This document shows, piece by piece, positions 5,590 through 7,515 of a stretch of DNA of 7,515 nucleotides (the first letter of the stretch is position 1; every line of letters begins with the position of its first letter). The stretch spans positions 1 to 7,515 of the forward strand of contig CAYMKI010000145.1 in NCBI GenBank assembly GCA_964390695.1, read 5' to 3'. The notes under the pieces are model-generated. The model saw nothing but the letters and a program-made list of their open reading frames with translations, had not been told where the DNA came from and made no database searches. The position numbers and the translations under genes were made by a program. The stretch is from CAWACC01 sp964390695. Lineage in GTDB: Bacteria > Chlamydiota > Chlamydiia > Chlamydiales > Parachlamydiaceae.

Positions 5590-6011
5590 AACCACTTGTC
5601 GTTGACATTGAATCGCTTGGTGATGTGCTTTTTTCTCTGTGCTTCTACCAGTGATTCATTGTCAATTTGAGGGAGCTTTTCTTTCAATTCTACTTTATAT
5701 GCTGCAAGTTTTTGATGAATGCGATCTAGGGCCTCCCAATCTGGTTCGGTAAGCTTTTCGGGGTTTTCCGTAAGCCTTTTCAGTTCTTTTTGGCTTACTT
5801 CGATTTTTTCGTATAGTTTGGCATTTTTTTTAATACCCGTGAGTTCGCGTTTGATGTCGGCAAGCAAGTGTTTGTGCATATTTTGTGTATTAGGAGGAGA
5901 TGAACTTGAGGCTTTGGCCTTATCTGATTCTTCCAACAGATGGTTCACACTCATTTTTCTTAAATTTTGATCTAGGAGCTCTTCGACTTTTGTAAAATTT
6001 GTTTTGCTCAT
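5577..6011 (-). CDS. Small charged helical protein of unknown function
   Basis: 144 residues with the start at 6011. I do not recognise a family. It is hydrophilic and lysine/glutamate-rich, with no signal peptide, membrane segment or cysteine. A predicted amphipathic helix at about 4-30 (TKVEELLDQNLRKMSVNHLL) is followed by a Ser/Pro/Asn linker (33-43) and two long charged helices, about 46-82 and 88-114, that could form a coiled-coil hairpin. The tail (125-144) is basic. The start is the second Met of the longer open frame because GAGGTGG (6020-6014) precedes it and a promoter covers the longer version's first codons. It is convergent with the RhoGEF-like gene (9-nt overlap) and divergent from sthA. 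A secretion chaperone or an effector partner is possible from size and context only. Confidence 0.7.
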   Translation of the reverse strand: MSKTNFTKVEELLDQNLRKMSVNHLLEESDKAKASSSSPPNTQNMHKHLLADIKRELTGIKKNAKLYEKIEVSQKELKRLTENPEKLTEPDWEALDRIHQKLAAYKVELKEKLPQIDNESLVEAQRKKHITKRFNVNDKWLPLT

Positions 6012-6013
6012 AA

Positions 6014-6020
6014 CCACCTC
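6014..6020 (-). promoter_or_regulatory. Shine-Dalgarno that fixes the start of the helical protein
   Basis: On the minus strand GAGGTGG (6020 down to 6014) lies just before ATG at 6011-6009, with 5 nt between GAGG and the ATG. The alternative start at 6062 lies within the promoter and has no such site. Confidence 0.7.
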
Positions 6021-6030
6021 TTCAATTAAT

Positions 6031-6059
6031 TTGATTTTATCAATAAATTTATATAAAAT
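6031..6059 (+). promoter_or_regulatory. Predicted housekeeping-sigma promoter for sthA
   Basis: TTGATT (6031-6036), 17-bp spacer, TAAAAT (6054-6059), each box one or two changes from consensus. Start of transcription would be near 6066, leaving a leader of about 80 nt before sthA. That leader holds a repeated CGGCTGT (6068-6074 and 6092-6098). Confidence 0.5.
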
Positions 6060-6062
6060 CAA
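6034..6062 (-). promoter_or_regulatory. Predicted housekeeping-sigma promoter for the helical protein
   Basis: On the minus strand TTGATT (6062-6057), 17-bp spacer, TAAAAT (6039-6034). Transcription would begin near 6027 and give a short leader of about 16 nt that contains the GAGGTGG ribosome-binding site, a very good fit to the start at 6011. It occupies almost the same DNA as the sthA promoter on the other strand. Confidence 0.6.
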
Positions 6063-6147
6063 ATCGACGGCTGTCAGGCCAATAGGCGATGCGGCTGTGC
6101 TAGGTATTTAAAATTCGAATGAAGCGTGCACAAAAGAGCGGGATGCC

Positions 6148-7515
6148 ATGGAAGAAATAAAAGTCGATGCAGTCATTATTGGTTCAGGGCCTTCGGGTCA
6201 AAAGGCGGCCATACAGGCGGCGAAGCTGGGGAAAAAAGTGATTGTAGTCGAACGCACTTATGAGCCGGGCGGAAATTGCCTATTCAGTGGCACCATACCT
6301 TCAAAATCTCTACGTGAGGCTATCATCGATTTGACTCGCTTTAACGAACGCAACTTTTATGGAGGCAACATCCAGCTAGGAGATATCACCATTAGTGATC
6401 TCCAAAGTAGATTGAATCAGGTGATCGAAGAAGAGCGCAATATGGTCTTTCGCCAGTTCAAAAAAAACAATATTCGTTTAATTGAAGGCGAAGCCCGCTT
6501 TGAAAATCCCAACAAATTGATAGTTGTAGATAAAGACTTTAGATTGCTCTACCAGATCAAAGCCGATTACGTATTCATTGCTACGGGGTCCAAACCGCGT
6601 AATCCTCAAAATATCCCTTTCGATAATTCAGTGATCTTGGATTCCACCAGCTTGCTGTCAATCAATCAGATCCCCAAGACAATGTTGGTGTTGGGTGGAG
6701 GAGTCATCGGATCTGAATATGCCAGCTTTTTTGCTGCATTGGGTACCGAGGTGACTATTATCGATAAAAAAGATCATATCCTGCCTATGCTGGATTCGGA
6801 AATCGGCATCCACCTGCAAACGGCTCTTACCGATATTGGACTGAAATTCGTAGGACGCAAAGAACCTGAGAAGATAGAACGAATTGCCGACAAGGCGGTT
6901 GTGACTTTCAAGGATGGTACCAAGTTGGAGGCCGATACACTCTTATATGCTCTGGGAAGAACCGCCAATGTGGATGGCTTGGAAATAGACAATGCCGGTA
7001 TTGAAACTAACGAAAAAGGGTATGTGGTGGTCAATCCTCTCTTTCAGACAAACGTACGGCATATTTATGCTATCGGCGATGTCATCGGAGGGCCTTCTTT
7101 AGCTTCGACCAGTATGGAACAAGGTCGTTTGGCTGTGCGCCATGCCTTCGGTGCCGCGGCCAGATTTTTTCCGGGCATCTATCCCATTGGCATTTATACT
7201 ATTCCGGAAATTTCCAGCTGTGGATATACCGAAGATGAACTCAAGGAGATGGGATTTCATTATGAAGTTGGGCGGGCCTATCACTATGAATTGGCTCGCG
7301 CACATATCGCTGGGAGCAATGTCGGAATGTTTAAAATGCTTTTCCATGCCGAAACTCTAGAGCTGCTCGGCATGCATATTATTGGAAGAAATGCCTCTGA
7401 AGTAATTCATATTGGGCAAATCGCTGCCGATTTTCGTGTCAAAATCGATTATTTTATTGACCAGGTGTTCAATTATCCTACCTTTGCCGAGGGGTACCGA
7501 GTTGCTGCCCTCAAT
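6148..7515 (+). CDS. sthA: Soluble pyridine nucleotide transhydrogenase, 3' end beyond the window
   Basis: Cytosolic FAD enzyme that moves hydride between NADPH and NAD+, mainly draining excess NADPH. 456 codons are present; E. coli SthA is 466 residues and the last visible residues (YRVAALN) align near its C-terminus, so only about ten codons are missing. FAD site: GSGPSG (12-17) with Glu35. Redox region: GGNCLFSGTIPSKSLR (41-56), where Thr49 stands in place of the second cysteine of dihydrolipoamide dehydrogenase, as in SthA. NAD(P) site: GGGVIGSEYA (183-192). Second FAD segment: YAIGDVIGGPSLAS (307-320). Dimer domain: GIYTIPEISS, SEVIHIGQ (417-424) and FNYPTFAEGYRVAALN (441-456), where Tyr replaces the catalytic His of disulfide reductases. 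These rule out lipoamide dehydrogenase. The start aligns with the family; its ribosome-binding site (GCGGGA) is weak. Confidence 0.93.
   Translation, partial: MEEIKVDAVIIGSGPSGQKAAIQAAKLGKKVIVVERTYEPGGNCLFSGTIPSKSLREAIIDLTRFNERNFYGGNIQLGDITISDLQSRLNQVIEEERNMVFRQFKKNNIRLIEGEARFENPNKLIVVDKDFRLLYQIKADYVFIATGSKPRNPQNIPFDNSVILDSTSLLSINQIPKTMLVLGGGVIGSEYASFFAALGTEVTIIDKKDHILPMLDSEIGIHLQTALTDIGLKFVGRKEPEKIERIADKAVVTFKDGTKLEADTLLYALGRTANVDGLEIDNAGIETNEKGYVVVNPLFQTNVRHIYAIGDVIGGPSLASTSMEQGRLAVRHAFGAAARFFPGIYPIGIYTIPEISSCGYTEDELKEMGFHYEVGRAYHYELARAHIAGSNVGMFKMLFHAETLELLGMHIIGRNASEVIHIGQIAADFRVKIDYFIDQVFNYPTFAEGYRVAALN

Larger units (their letters stand above)
6029..6064. repeat. Perfect 12-bp inverted repeat with 12-nt spacer
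   Basis: ATTTGATTTTAT (6029-6040) and ATAAAATCAAAT (6053-6064) are exact reverse complements separated by CAATAAATTTAT. It lies between divergently transcribed genes. Each arm contains a TTGATT on one strand overlapping a TAAAAT on the other, so the repeat is effectively a two-way promoter. It could also be bound by a dimeric regulator. Confidence 0.85.

Noticed and set aside
5719..5970. Plus-strand open frame opposite the helical protein gene
   Set aside because: Ser/Phe-rich translation typical of an antisense shadow, with no ribosome-binding site; the minus-strand frame has a promoter and a good start.
6012..6062. Upstream start (6062) extending the minus-strand helical protein to 161 residues
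   Set aside because: The extra 17 codons coincide with the inverted-repeat promoter, and the inner ATG at 6011 has a proper GAGGTGG ribosome-binding site.
6774..7360. Open frames inside sthA (minus strand 6774-7034 and 7099-7347; plus strand 7142-7360)
   Set aside because: They lie wholly within the well-supported sthA frame and have no recognisable products or ribosome-binding sites.
6148..7515. Dihydrolipoamide dehydrogenase or mercuric/glutathione reductase
   Set aside because: The second redox cysteine is Thr and the catalytic His is Tyr; the conserved segments match SthA.
1..7515. CRISPR arrays, insertion sequences, integrases or phage genes
   Set aside because: No regularly spaced repeats, transposase or recombinase motifs were seen on either strand.

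Overview
The window looks like part of the chromosome of an environmental (amoeba-associated type) member of the Chlamydiae. The main reason is gene order: rplY(ctc)-pth-rpsF-rpsR-rplI in tight succession is the order found in Chlamydia. Here it is preceded by prs, which gives the wider ancestral prs-ctc-pth arrangement also seen in Bacillus-type genomes. Moderate AT-richness and a eukaryotic-like, effector-type protein fit an intracellular bacterium. The phylum assignment is inferred from synteny and protein character; no search was run.

Layout: 1-54 is the 3' part of a tRNA-Gln(UUG). 90-1025 is prs (PRPP synthetase). 1026-1162 is a gap with small hairpins that forms the rplY leader. 1163-3486 is a co-directional ribosome/translation cluster: rplY (bL25/Ctc), pth (GTG start), rpsF (overlapping pth), rpsR and rplI. 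3487-3653 contains the cluster's terminator, a long branched hairpin with a T-run, followed by a strong Shine-Dalgarno sequence.

3654-5585 encodes a 643-residue protein that I read as a eukaryotic-type Dbl-homology (DH) RhoGEF. It has an unrecognised N-terminal domain, a proline-rich middle containing about three 16-residue repeats, and a C-terminal DH domain with recognisable CR1 and CR3 motifs and no PH domain after it. Codons 93-98 carry an A7G8 tract whose first part is an in-phase A-AAA-AAG slippery heptamer, so the gene may be phase-variable or frameshifted. This is the most striking part of the window and is best explained as a host-targeting effector aimed at Rho-family GTPases (inference).

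A small helical protein of unknown function (5577-6011, minus strand) overlaps its 3' end tail to tail. It is separated from the divergent sthA (6148 to the window end, soluble pyridine nucleotide transhydrogenase, missing only the last few residues) by a perfect 12-bp inverted repeat. The symmetry of this repeat creates the same promoter (TTGATT, 17 bp, TAAAAT) on both strands, which would make transcription of the two genes mutually exclusive.

The left half is therefore housekeeping (nucleotide precursor supply, tRNA recycling, ribosomal proteins). The right half is accessory: a candidate host-cytoskeleton effector, an orphan helical protein and an NADPH/NADH-balancing enzyme, placed where Chlamydia continues with other housekeeping genes.
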